37,581 nucleotides of DNA from NCBI GenBank assembly GCA_024762675.1, contig JANTGZ010000013.1:1-37581 (forward strand), read 5' to 3'. Of this stretch, positions 16,678 to 25,097 are shown piece by piece. Made by a program: the position numbers and the translations under genes. The notes under the pieces are model-generated. The model saw nothing but the letters and a program-made list of their open reading frames with translations, made no database searches and had not been told where the DNA came from. This DNA comes from Thermodesulfobacteriota bacterium. GTDB lineage: Bacteria > Desulfobacterota > Anaeroferrophillalia > Anaeroferrophillales > Tharpellaceae. Numbering within the stretch: position 1 is the first letter of the stretch; the number at the start of each line of letters is the position of its first letter.

Positions 16678-17814
16678 ATGTCTTTAGAGTGGATACCAAG
16701 AGAGAATGAACCGAAAAATCACTACCTTTGGGAAGACGATCATTTTGGTAGTGAAGGTGATGCCCCCTGTACGATCTATGAGAAACGTCCGGTTGTTGAC
16801 CCTGATGGTAATGTGGTTGAAGGGCTCTATACAGGCTGGATTATCCTCAATAATCCGAAACAGTACAACTCCTATACAACTGAGATGGTCAAAGGTGTAA
16901 TCGCCGGTTTTCAGCGGGCTTCGGCCGATCGTCAGGTGGTTGCAGCCGTTTTTACCGCAGTAGGTGACAAGGCTTTTTGTACCGGTGGCAATACTAAAGA
17001 GTACGCCGAATACTACTCCAAACGCCCCCAGGAGTACGGCGACTATATGGACCTTTTCAACGGTATGGTCGATGCGATTTTAAATTGTAAAAAACCGACT
17101 ATCTGCCGGATTAACGGAATGCGGGTTGCCGGCGGTCAGGAGATCGGCATGGCAGCCGACCTCTCGGTCTCTTCCGATCTGGCAATTCTGGGTCAGGCTG
17201 GGCCCAAGCATGGTTCAGCCCCGGATGGCGGCTCCACCGACTTTCTGCCCTGGTATTTAGGGATCGAAGAGGCGATGTGGAACTGTGTCTCCTGTGAGAT
17301 GTGGAGTGCTTACAAAATGAAACGCTTAGGCCTGCTCTCCAAGGTTGTTCCCGTTATTAAAGAGGGTGAAAAATGGGTTCGCAATCCTCTGATTGAGACT
17401 GAAAAATGGGTTGATGATGGCGATATAGTTTATGGCGAATTTAAAACTGGAGCCGAAGCCAAAGAGGCCCGTAATTATGTGCGCTCGGCGACTATTGATC
17501 TGACAAAACTCGACGAAGCTGTTGACGAGATAGTCTGGAAATTTGCCAATCTGATGCCGCACTGTCTGATGAAGTCGGTTGACGGGATCCGCGCCAAAAA
17601 GAAATTCTTCTGGGATCAGGCGAAGTTGCCCAACCGGCACTGGCTTGCTGCCAATATGAATTACGAAGCTTTTATGGGCTTTAATGCATTCAATACGAAA
17701 AAAATTACGGGTCAGGATACGATCGATTTCATTAAATACCGGCAGCTCGTGGGTGAAGGTCAGGAGATCGGCGAAGCCCTCTACGAGCAAGTTTTCGGTA
17801 CGCCGCAGGAGTAG
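16678..17814 (+). CDS. oah: 6-oxocyclohex-1-ene-1-carbonyl-CoA hydrolase (Oah/BamA)
   Basis: A 378-aa crotonase-superfamily ring-opening hydrolase. It is longer than ordinary enoyl-CoA hydratases and has the BamA features: N-terminal WIPRENEPKNHYLWEDDHFG, the GDKAFCTGGNTKEYAEYY oxyanion loop near 100, RINGMRVAGGQEIGMAADLS near 143 and GQAGPKHGSAPDGGSTDFLPW near 182. BamA is the standard marker of anaerobic aromatic degradation. It hydrates and hydrolytically opens the ring to 3-hydroxypimelyl-CoA. AGGAGAAAG at 16667-16675 precedes the ATG. It is the last gene before a strong terminator. Confidence 0.96.
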   Translation: MSLEWIPRENEPKNHYLWEDDHFGSEGDAPCTIYEKRPVVDPDGNVVEGLYTGWIILNNPKQYNSYTTEMVKGVIAGFQRASADRQVVAAVFTAVGDKAFCTGGNTKEYAEYYSKRPQEYGDYMDLFNGMVDAILNCKKPTICRINGMRVAGGQEIGMAADLSVSSDLAILGQAGPKHGSAPDGGSTDFLPWYLGIEEAMWNCVSCEMWSAYKMKRLGLLSKVVPVIKEGEKWVRNPLIETEKWVDDGDIVYGEFKTGAEAKEARNYVRSATIDLTKLDEAVDEIVWKFANLMPHCLMKSVDGIRAKKKFFWDQAKLPNRHWLAANMNYEAFMGFNAFNTKKITGQDTIDFIKYRQLVGEGQEIGEALYEQVFGTPQE

Positions 17815-17847
17815 TATTTTTATAACAGGGTAGTTGTAATTAGCTGA

Positions 17848-17881
17848 AGGGCGGGATGGATAACATCCCGCCCTTTTTGTT
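17848..17881 (+). terminator. Strong rho-independent terminator after oah
   Basis: GGGCGGGATG (17849-17858) pairs perfectly with CATCCCGCCC (17864-17873) around GATAA, followed by TTTTTGTTTT. It closes the sigma-54-linked benzoyl-CoA unit. Confidence 0.95.
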
Positions 17882-17910
17882 TTGACTTTGTTTTGCGACT
17901 TGTGTACCTT
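17882..17910 (+). promoter_or_regulatory. Candidate weak promoter for polA
   Basis: TTGACT (17882-17887) and TACCTT (17905-17910) are 17 bases apart, directly after the oah terminator and about 30 bases before the polA start. The -10 match is poor (3 of 6). Confidence 0.3.
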
Positions 17911-17941
17911 CCTCTGAACATTGACCACAAAAGGAAAGCTT

Positions 17942-20602
17942 ATGTCAAATCTGCTTTGTCTGATTGATACCAGTGCTTTGGTCTATCGTGCTTTTCATGC
18001 GATCAGGCCCTTGACAACCTCGACCGGTTTGCCGACCAACGCGCTGTTCGGTTTCTGTCAGATGCTTATGAAGGTTCTCGATGAGAGTCAGCCGACCCAT
18101 GCGGCGGCGGCTCTTGATCTGCCGGGGCCGACCTGGCGGCACCGAGTTTTTCCCGCGTATAAAGCTCAGCGGCCGCCGATGGATCCGGATCTGGCTGCGC
18201 AATTTCCCTTTATTCCCCGACTTCTTGAAGCCTTTGGTTTGCCGGCAGTGGGGGTTGAAGGTTTCGAGGCTGATGATATCATCGCCACATTGACGCGTCG
18301 GGGACGAGAGGCTGGATGTGAGGTTCTGATTATATCCGGAGATAAAGATCTCATGAGCCTGGTTGGTGACGGGGTTGTAATGTTTGATACCATGAAAAAC
18401 AGGCGTTACGATTTAGCTACAGTTGCCGAGCGCCATGGAGTAACCGGAGAACGTTTGCTCGATCTTTTAGCCTTGGCTGGGGATGCGTCTGACAATATTC
18501 CGGGGGTACCGGGGATCGGCCCGAAAACGGCGCTAAATTTGCTGGCTGAATTTGGTGATTTGGATACCCTCATGCAGGAGAGTGAACGAATAGAGCGCAA
18601 AAGCTGGCGCGAAAAGATGTTGCATCATAAAGATGCGGCCGTACTCTCCCGGCGCCTGGTGACCTTGTCTGATGATGTGGAAATTAGTCTTGGTCTGGAT
18701 GATCTTTTATGCCATGAGCCGGATCGTTCAGCCTTAAGAGAGCTTTTTGCCGAACTTGAATTTCATGCCCTAAGCCGTAAACTGAGCCCTGAGCGGACGG
18801 TGACCCGTGAAGGGTATCGGCTGATTGATACTTCAGAGAAATTTGTCGATCTTCTTAAAGAGCTTGATGATGCAAAAGAGATCGCTGTAGATACTGAGAC
18901 TACATCCGTGGATCCGATGAGCGCCGAGCTTGTCGGTATCTCGTTGGCCTGGACGGATACGGATGCCGTCTACATTCCGGTAGGTCATGATGGTGATGTA
19001 ATTCAACTTGATAAAGATAAAGTTTTGAACGGGTTGCGACCTTTTTTAGGCGATAACAAGGTCAAAAAATGGGGCCAGAATATCAAGTACGATGCCATTG
19101 TCTTAAAACGGGCCGGACTTGAACTCGGCAGTTTGGACTTTGATTCGATGGTTGCCTCTTATCTGGTTAATCCGACCCGGCATCGGCATGGACTCGATGC
19201 GCTGGCGTTGGAACACCTAGGTCATACCCCGATCACTTTCAAAGAGGTGGTCGGCTCGGGCCGTAATCAGGTGACGATCGACAAGGTTGCGCCGGAGAAA
19301 GTATCCGATTATGCCTGTGAAGATGCTCAGCTTGCTTTTCTTCTCTCCAAGCGGTTGGCGTCGAAACTGAAAGAAGACGGTCTCGAGGAACTTTTTTTGA
19401 AAATAGAACGGCCTCTGATCGAAGTTTTGATGCGGGTAGAGATGAATGGGGTCTATCTTGATGTTGAGCTGCTCAAAAAGACTGCCGTAGAGTATGAGCA
19501 GCGTTTGCAAGTTATGGCCAGTGAGATTTATGTTTTGGCCGGGGGCGAATTTAATATCAATTCGCCCAAACAGTTAGCAGAAATTCTTTTTGAACGTCTG
19601 CGTCTGCCAGTTATAAAGAAGACTAAAACCGGGCCCTCGACCGCGGTTGAGGTTCTGAGCAGGTTGGCCGAAGAGCATCCTCTTCCGGCGAAAATTCTTG
19701 AGTATCGCTCGCTGTCCAAATTGGTTTCAACCTATCTTGTGGCCTTGCCACGACTCGTTAATCGACAAACCGGACGGGTTCATACTTCCTACAATCAAGC
19801 TGTGACAGCGACCGGCCGTCTCTCATCCTCCGATCCCAACCTGCAGAATATCCCGATTCGTGGAGTAGATGGTGCTGTGATTCGGCAGGCCTTTATCGGG
19901 GTTGGAGAAAATCTGATCCTGGCGGCCGATTACTCACAGATTGAGTTGCGCATTCTGGCCCATTTTTCCGGCGATCCGGCCTTGGTCGATGCTTTTAGAA
20001 AAGGGGATGATATTCATACCCGTACAGCGGCCGAAGTTTTTCAGGTTTTGCCGATGATGGTCAGTCCGGAAATGCGACGCCAGGCCAAGGCGATCAATTT
20101 TGGTTTGATCTACGGCATGGGTTCAAATAAACTGGCTCGAGAGCTTGATATTGACAGAAAAACCGCAAAGGCCTATATAGAGGGCTATTTTGCCGCCTAT
20201 GCCGGGGTTAACAAGTATTTTTCAAAGGTTGTGGAGGATGCTAAACGTTTGGAGTATGTTACGACTCTCTTTAAACGTCGTCGCTATCTTCCCGAAATAA
20301 ACAGCAAAAATCACAACTTGAAGGAGATGGCGCGACGTACCGCCTTAAATACTCCGATTCAGGGCACTGCTGCGGACTTGATTAAGTTGGCTATGGTGGT
20401 TATCGATCAGCGTTTGTGCGAGCGCGGTTTTAAAAGCAAGATGATAATGCAGGTCCACGATGAATTGGTTTTTGAAGTCTTCCCAGATGAGGTTGATGAC
20501 TTGACTCTTATGGTGCGTAAAGAGATGGCCGAGGTCTACCCCCTTAAAGTGCCGCTCGTAGTCGATATCGGGGTTGGCAATAACTGGCGCGAAGCGCATT
20601 GA
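17942..20602 (+). CDS. polA: DNA polymerase I
   Basis: An 886-aa three-domain DNA polymerase I. The N-terminal 5' nuclease (about 1-290) includes SGDKDLMSLV and GDASDNIPGVPGIGPKTA. The 3'-5' exonuclease domain begins with VDTETTSVDP near 317 and keeps the Asp-x-Glu metal ligands, so proofreading is probably active. The polymerase domain has motif A DYSQIELR (about 662), the O-helix RRQAKAINFGLIYGMG and motif C QVHDELVFE (about 838). It acts in Okazaki fragment maturation and repair. AAGGAAAG just upstream favours ATG 17942 over a TTG at 17921. Confidence 0.97.
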   Translation: MSNLLCLIDTSALVYRAFHAIRPLTTSTGLPTNALFGFCQMLMKVLDESQPTHAAAALDLPGPTWRHRVFPAYKAQRPPMDPDLAAQFPFIPRLLEAFGLPAVGVEGFEADDIIATLTRRGREAGCEVLIISGDKDLMSLVGDGVVMFDTMKNRRYDLATVAERHGVTGERLLDLLALAGDASDNIPGVPGIGPKTALNLLAEFGDLDTLMQESERIERKSWREKMLHHKDAAVLSRRLVTLSDDVEISLGLDDLLCHEPDRSALRELFAELEFHALSRKLSPERTVTREGYRLIDTSEKFVDLLKELDDAKEIAVDTETTSVDPMSAELVGISLAWTDTDAVYIPVGHDGDVIQLDKDKVLNGLRPFLGDNKVKKWGQNIKYDAIVLKRAGLELGSLDFDSMVASYLVNPTRHRHGLDALALEHLGHTPITFKEVVGSGRNQVTIDKVAPEKVSDYACEDAQLAFLLSKRLASKLKEDGLEELFLKIERPLIEVLMRVEMNGVYLDVELLKKTAVEYEQRLQVMASEIYVLAGGEFNINSPKQLAEILFERLRLPVIKKTKTGPSTAVEVLSRLAEEHPLPAKILEYRSLSKLVSTYLVALPRLVNRQTGRVHTSYNQAVTATGRLSSSDPNLQNIPIRGVDGAVIRQAFIGVGENLILAADYSQIELRILAHFSGDPALVDAFRKGDDIHTRTAAEVFQVLPMMVSPEMRRQAKAINFGLIYGMGSNKLARELDIDRKTAKAYIEGYFAAYAGVNKYFSKVVEDAKRLEYVTTLFKRRRYLPEINSKNHNLKEMARRTALNTPIQGTAADLIKLAMVVIDQRLCERGFKSKMIMQVHDELVFEVFPDEVDDLTLMVRKEMAEVYPLKVPLVVDIGVGNNWREAH

Positions 20603-20611
20603 GTTAAACTT

Positions 20612-21895
20612 ATGATTTCATATCAGGACACTTTAGATTATCTCTACGGGCTTGAGCATTTTGGTATCAGTCTCGGGCTTGAAAATATTAACGAACTTTG
20701 TGACTCCTGTGGAAACCCTCAGGATAAATTGCGCATAGTTCATGTCGCCGGTAGTAACGGCAAAGGTTCCAGTATCGCCTTTTTACGGCAGATGCTGCGT
20801 CGGCATGGACTTTCCGTGGGGGTTTACAGTTCACCCCACCTGCGCCATTTCTCCGAGCGTATTGTCATTAATGAGACCCCTATCAGTGAAGCAGAAATTG
20901 TCGCTTTAACCCGTGAGCTTCGCCCTGTTGTTGAAAAAATTCCCCGTATCGTTACCTTTTTCGATTTTACCACCTGTATGGCGCTGCTCTATTTTGCCCG
21001 GCAGGCTCCCGATATAGTATTGCTTGAAACCGGTCTTGGGGGTCGTCTTGATGCCACCAATGTCGCCCGTAGACCCCTGCTTACGATGGTCACCAATATT
21101 GCTCTTGAACATGAGGAGTTCTTAGGTTCAACCCTGCTCAAAGTCGCAACTGAGAAAGCAGGTATTCTGAAGCCGGGAGTGCCCTTGGTTTCCGGGGTTA
21201 AGCAGGAGAAGCTGCGGGATTTTTTTGCTGAAAAACAACGGGAAATGGCAGCCGCCAGCAATTTTCTTGGTCGCGATTTTCGTATCCGTCGCCACCGTGA
21301 CGGTTCATTCTCCTATTACGGTCCTGAATATCATTTCACAGGTCTCAGGCTTGCAATGGGCGGTCGGCATCAGCAGGATAACGCAGCCCTGGCGCTGCGG
21401 GCTCTTGAATACCTTTCGCATGAAGGTCTTTTTGAGACCGACGCGCAACTGGTGGCTGAGGCTTTATGGGAGGTGCGCTGGCCGGGCCGTTTGCAGAAGG
21501 TCGGTAGTCGGCCCGATATCTATCTCGATGGGGCCCATAATCTGCACGGGGTCCGTGCCTTGGAGCCGGAGTTGAGTAGTTTGGCGACCGATCGTCGTCT
21601 GGTTCTAATCCTTGGGGTTATGAAGGATAAGCGTATTAAGGAGATGACGGCCCGTCTGGTTCCTCTGGCGGATGAAGTAATTGTTACACAAGCCCCATTG
21701 GATCGGGCCTGTTCACCGGAACGTCTGGCGGAAGAGGTCAGGATACACTGTTCCCGGGTAACCGTGACCACTTCCGTGGCCGAGGCCTTTGCTTTGGCTC
21801 GGAGCCGTGCCGGGGTCGACGATCTTATCTTTCTTACCGGATCGCTCTATTGTGTTGGTGAAGCCTTCAACGTTTTGGATTTACCTGTTTTGTAG
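20612..21895 (+). CDS. folC: Bifunctional folylpolyglutamate synthase / dihydrofolate synthase
   Basis: A 427-aa Mur-ligase-family enzyme. The P-loop is VAGSNGKGSS near 46-55, then SSPHLRHFSERI, LETGLGGRLDATN (Mg/ATP site) and ALEHEEFLGSTL with the carbamylated-Lys region EKAGILKPG. The C-terminal domain contains YLDGAHNLHGV. It adds glutamate to dihydropteroate and folates. It starts 9 bases after polA and is probably co-transcribed, with no strong Shine-Dalgarno visible. Confidence 0.94.
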   Translation: MISYQDTLDYLYGLEHFGISLGLENINELCDSCGNPQDKLRIVHVAGSNGKGSSIAFLRQMLRRHGLSVGVYSSPHLRHFSERIVINETPISEAEIVALTRELRPVVEKIPRIVTFFDFTTCMALLYFARQAPDIVLLETGLGGRLDATNVARRPLLTMVTNIALEHEEFLGSTLLKVATEKAGILKPGVPLVSGVKQEKLRDFFAEKQREMAAASNFLGRDFRIRRHRDGSFSYYGPEYHFTGLRLAMGGRHQQDNAALALRALEYLSHEGLFETDAQLVAEALWEVRWPGRLQKVGSRPDIYLDGAHNLHGVRALEPELSSLATDRRLVLILGVMKDKRIKEMTARLVPLADEVIVTQAPLDRACSPERLAEEVRIHCSRVTVTTSVAEAFALARSRAGVDDLIFLTGSLYCVGEAFNVLDLPVL

Positions 21896-21906
21896 TTTGA
21901 AAGACC

Positions 21907-22494
21907 ATGAAGATTAATGCAATTTACGGCAGTCCCCGGCGTAATGGAAATACGTCTAAGCTTTTGCAATCTGCGATTGCCGGAGCTCGCAGCTCCGGGG
22001 CCGAGGTGACTGAGATCGTTCTGCGTGATCTCAAGCTGCAGCCCTGCCTGGAGATCTACGCCTGTCAAAAAGATGGCCATTGTGCCATTAAAGACGATTT
22101 TCATAGCTTGGCCGATAGGCTGCTTTCGGCCCAGGCCACGATCTTGGCTTCACCGATCTTTTTCTATGCTGTCAGCGCTCATGTTAAAGCGATGATGGAT
22201 CGTTGCCAGTCTCTATGGGTGAAAAAATACTGGCTCGATAAAAAACCTTTGGGCCGACTCGACAACCACAAGCCCGGGCTTTTTCTATCTGTCGGTGCAA
22301 CCCGGGGCAAACGCTTATTTGAGGGGGCGGAGATGAGTGTCAGATACTTCTTCGATACCTTTGACACTTCACTCTGGCGAACTTTGGGTTATCGTGGTCT
22401 TGATGAGGCTGATGATGTTCTCAAACACCCCGAATATCTTGCCGAGGCCCGTCAGGCTGGTATTGATTTGGTCGAAACGATAGATTACAAGTAA
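21907..22494 (+). CDS. Flavodoxin-family NAD(P)H-dependent FMN reductase
   Basis: A 195-aa flavodoxin-fold protein. The FMN phosphate loop is YGSPRRNGNTSKLL at about 7-20, followed by ILASPIFFYAVSAHVKAMMDR, the usual second flavin contact of NADPH-dependent FMN reductase/iron-sulfur flavoprotein types. A Cys-rich segment, CLEIYACQKDGHCAIKDD at about 50-67, sits where iron-sulfur flavoproteins carry cluster ligands, but the Cys spacing is not the classical compact CX2CX2CX4-7C, so a cluster is uncertain. Cytoplasmic; physiological acceptor unknown. It lies 11 bases after folC. Confidence 0.8.
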   Translation: MKINAIYGSPRRNGNTSKLLQSAIAGARSSGAEVTEIVLRDLKLQPCLEIYACQKDGHCAIKDDFHSLADRLLSAQATILASPIFFYAVSAHVKAMMDRCQSLWVKKYWLDKKPLGRLDNHKPGLFLSVGATRGKRLFEGAEMSVRYFFDTFDTSLWRTLGYRGLDEADDVLKHPEYLAEARQAGIDLVETIDYK

Positions 22495-22523
22495 CTTTTC
22501 AGGTACCCACCATAAAGCTAAAG

Positions 22524-22620
22524 CAAATAGCGGCGAACGTTGCTTCGCCCACTTCGAAGGGGACAGAGCTCAGCCCGGCTCGGGCTAAAGCCCGGCCTTG
22601 AGGTCTGTCCCCGCATCGAG
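22524..22620 (-). repeat. Dispersed hairpin repeat family 2, copy 3 (inverted)
   Basis: The reverse complement of the 16544-16652 repeat: GGGGACAGA (22559-22567) and TCTGTCCCC (22604-22612) flank an inner GC-rich fold. The outer GCGGCGAACG and CATCGAG ends match. It lies between the flavodoxin-fold gene and lptD, in opposite orientation to the other copies. Confidence 0.87.
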
Positions 22621-22676
22621 ACAGTTTGGGGAAGGCACCTGCATAGTTACATTGATTCATTATAGGTTAGGAAAAT

Positions 22677-24851
22677 ATGCAAATCTTTAGATGTGAAACT
22701 AAGTCCATAATATTCTTTCTTGTTAGCTTGTCAGTTTTGCTGGTGGGAATTTCAGTTTCTGGTGCCGCAGTTCCCAACCTGCCCGGTGCGACCGCGGCGG
22801 TCGCCGATAAAACCGTCGAGATTGAAGCCCGTTACCTTTACTATGATAAGCAAGCCAATCTCTATCATGCTCAGGGTGAGGTGGTGATTCGCCAGGAGGG
22901 GATGGAGCTTAAAGCCGACAAGGCTATTCTCAACCAGGCTTTGAATGAATTTGAGGCCTGGGGTGATGTTCTCCTGCGTGACCAGACCGACTACCTCGCC
23001 TGCCGCTATCTCAAATTTAACTATCGCGATCAGATCGGCTCAATCAAAGATGGCCGGATTTTTATTAAAGAGAAAAATTACTATATTACCGGCGAAAATA
23101 TTGAAAAACTGGGACCCAATGAGTACGACGTCGAGAACGCGACCCTGACCACTTGTGATGCCGAACGCGCCGCCTGGTTGATTCGCTGTAAAAAGGTGCA
23201 CGTTAAAGAGGGTGGTTACGGGGTTGTTGACAACGCCGTATTTGCCGTCAAAAATGTACCGGTACTCTATCTTCCCAAAGGTGTCTTCCCCGTAAATACC
23301 AAACGTCAGACCGGTTTCCTGTTGCCTGGTATTGGATATTCCGACAAAGATGGAGTAGTTGTCAAGAACGCCTTTTTCTGGGCCATTAATCGATCGCATG
23401 ACCTGACCCTCTACCCTGAAATCTATAGTGAGAGGGGGGTAAAATTTGGCGCTGAATATCGTTATGTGATTAATGAACAGGCTAAAGGGGATATCCGGGC
23501 CGCTTTTATCAGTGATAAACTGGTCGAAGATTCTCCCGAAGATTATCCTTATGCAGATAAGGAGCGCTGGGCCTTCGGAGGTCACCATTTTCAGACCCTA
23601 AATAGTGGTACGATTTTAAAGGCCGATGTCAATCTGGTTAGTGATAATGAGTACCTTGAGGATTTTCCTGATACTTTTTCTGGGGCTTTTATCGATGAGC
23701 TTGGTAACTCCGACTACAAGACCGATACCTATCTACGTTCACTGGCGGTTGCCACCCATAGCTGGGAGCGTTACAATGTTACAGCCGAAGGCCGTTACTA
23801 TCAATCTTTGTTACGTGAAAATGATGATGAAACTCTGCAATTGTTGCCGGAAATAACGCTTGCCGCCCTCAATCAGCCGGTGGCCGGAGCCGATTGGTTC
23901 TTCTGGCGTTTGCGGGGGGTCTATTCTAATTTCTGGCGTAAGGATGGGGAGCGGGGTCATCGTTTTGATCTTAATCCGGTTATGACTATGCCGTTTAAAT
24001 TAGGTGCTTTCGAGGTTATCCCTTTTCTCGAACTTCGGGAAACCTATTATCAAACCAGTAACTCGGATGGCCGTAGTGACGGCAGTGAGTCGCGTGAGAC
24101 CATGGCGGCCGGAGTTGAAATCAAAAGTGTCGCTGAACGGGTCTATGCTTGTGACTGGTTTGGGATGGATCGTCTGCTCCACACTCTGGAACCGACAGTT
24201 GGCTACCGTTATGTCCCCGATGTTGACCAGTCTGACCTGCCCTCTTTTGATGATATTGACTATCTGGCGGAGGAGAGTAACGTTACTTGGGCTCTGGTCA
24301 GCCGCTTGGTCGGGCGTTATCCGCAGGCCGGTCAGGCAGATCAATTTGATTATCATGAGTGGTTGAAATTTCAAGTTGGTCAGGCCTACAGTTTTATCGA
24401 TGTCGCTGATGGTCAGCGTTTTCTGGAGGATGACCAGCACGCTTCAAACTTCTTCAGCCAATTAGAGTTACGCAGTCGCGGCGGCGGTCTCTATATGAAG
24501 CTCGAAAATCGTTTTGATCCCTATGACAATGCCAACGAATTGATGACAGCTTTTTTAAGTACCACTGATCGACGTGGCGATTTCCTTTCGCTGGAGTACC
24601 GCTATGAACAGGAGATTGCAGAAATATTTACCGGGGTTGGCCGCTTTCCGCTCTGGAGTTGGCTCGATGTTTACGGCAGTATCCGTTACTCATTTACTGA
24701 CAGTCATATATGGGAGACCATCTACGGTTTTAACTATCATGCCCAGTGCTGGTCAATTGATTTCTCGGTTGATGAGGAGCGTGACCCTTACGATCTCTCC
24801 TTTCGCTTTCTTTTGAGTTTCAACGGTCTGGGCGGATTGGGGAGCAATTAA
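22677..24851 (+). CDS. lptD: LPS-assembly outer-membrane protein LptD
   Basis: A 724-aa outer-membrane protein. A signal peptide runs from the start to about residue 30 (basic QIFRCETK, then hydrophobic IIFFLVSLSVLLVGISVSG). The N-terminal OstA/LptA-like periplasmic domain follows (EIEARYLYYDKQANLYHAQGEV and repeats to about 170), then a long beta-barrel with alternating aromatic strands to the C-terminus (LSFRFLLSFNGLGGL). It inserts LPS in the outer leaflet with LptE, receiving it from the LptA bridge encoded at the left edge. Its length is in the family range. AGGA stands just before the ATG. Confidence 0.93.
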   Translation: MQIFRCETKSIIFFLVSLSVLLVGISVSGAAVPNLPGATAAVADKTVEIEARYLYYDKQANLYHAQGEVVIRQEGMELKADKAILNQALNEFEAWGDVLLRDQTDYLACRYLKFNYRDQIGSIKDGRIFIKEKNYYITGENIEKLGPNEYDVENATLTTCDAERAAWLIRCKKVHVKEGGYGVVDNAVFAVKNVPVLYLPKGVFPVNTKRQTGFLLPGIGYSDKDGVVVKNAFFWAINRSHDLTLYPEIYSERGVKFGAEYRYVINEQAKGDIRAAFISDKLVEDSPEDYPYADKERWAFGGHHFQTLNSGTILKADVNLVSDNEYLEDFPDTFSGAFIDELGNSDYKTDTYLRSLAVATHSWERYNVTAEGRYYQSLLRENDDETLQLLPEITLAALNQPVAGADWFFWRLRGVYSNFWRKDGERGHRFDLNPVMTMPFKLGAFEVIPFLELRETYYQTSNSDGRSDGSESRETMAAGVEIKSVAERVYACDWFGMDRLLHTLEPTVGYRYVPDVDQSDLPSFDDIDYLAEESNVTWALVSRLVGRYPQAGQADQFDYHEWLKFQVGQAYSFIDVADGQRFLEDDQHASNFFSQLELRSRGGGLYMKLENRFDPYDNANELMTAFLSTTDRRGDFLSLEYRYEQEIAEIFTGVGRFPLWSWLDVYGSIRYSFTDSHIWETIYGFNYHAQCWSIDFSVDEERDPYDLSFRFLLSFNGLGGLGSN

Positions 24852-24981
24852 AAAAGGGCTCAGTTTATAGTGAATGGTGGAAATTTGCCGAAGTCCAATT
24901 AATGTGTATGATGGTGAAAAAGTGCGAGCATCAGGCTTTACCTATGCCGGTGTTGGGCGTAATTAATTGGCCAATTTTTTC

Positions 24982-25021
24982 TTGACAGGGGAGTGTTAAC
25001 TATAATAGTGAACGCTTTCAC
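24982..25021 (+). promoter_or_regulatory. Candidate promoter and palindromic operator upstream of mmdA
   Basis: A perfect TTGACA (24982-24987) and a perfect TATAAT (25001-25006) lie 13 bases apart, shorter than the usual 16-18. Directly after them is the palindrome GTGAA-CGCT-TTCAC (25008-25021), placed where a repressor would block initiation. Functional assignment is inference. Confidence 0.45.
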
Positions 25022-25032
25022 CTGTTTTTTGG

Positions 25033-25050
25033 TATGCAGTATACAATTAC
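25033..25050 (+). promoter_or_regulatory. GTATAC-centred operator-like site upstream of mmdA
   Basis: GTATGCAGTATACAATTAC contains GTATAC (25039-25044) in the context AGTATACAATT. Read on the other strand it is TTGTATACTGCATACC, close to TTGTATACAGTGTACC at 30988-31003. The core fits the palindromic -GT..AC- operators of GntR-family regulators. Confidence 0.45.
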
Positions 25051-25097
25051 GGTTAGTTTTTTAATGATCTTTAAATTTATCCGGGGGGATTAGCACG

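Noticed and set aside
24876-24890. TGGTGGAAATTTGC upstream of mmdA as a sigma-54 promoter
   Set aside because: Spacing is off by one and the -24 box is poor. A sigma-70-like pair occurs closer to the gene.
24965-24980. AATTGGCCAATT followed by T-run as a terminator after lptD
   Set aside because: The palindrome has no loop, so only a weak hairpin could form. Kept out of the feature list.
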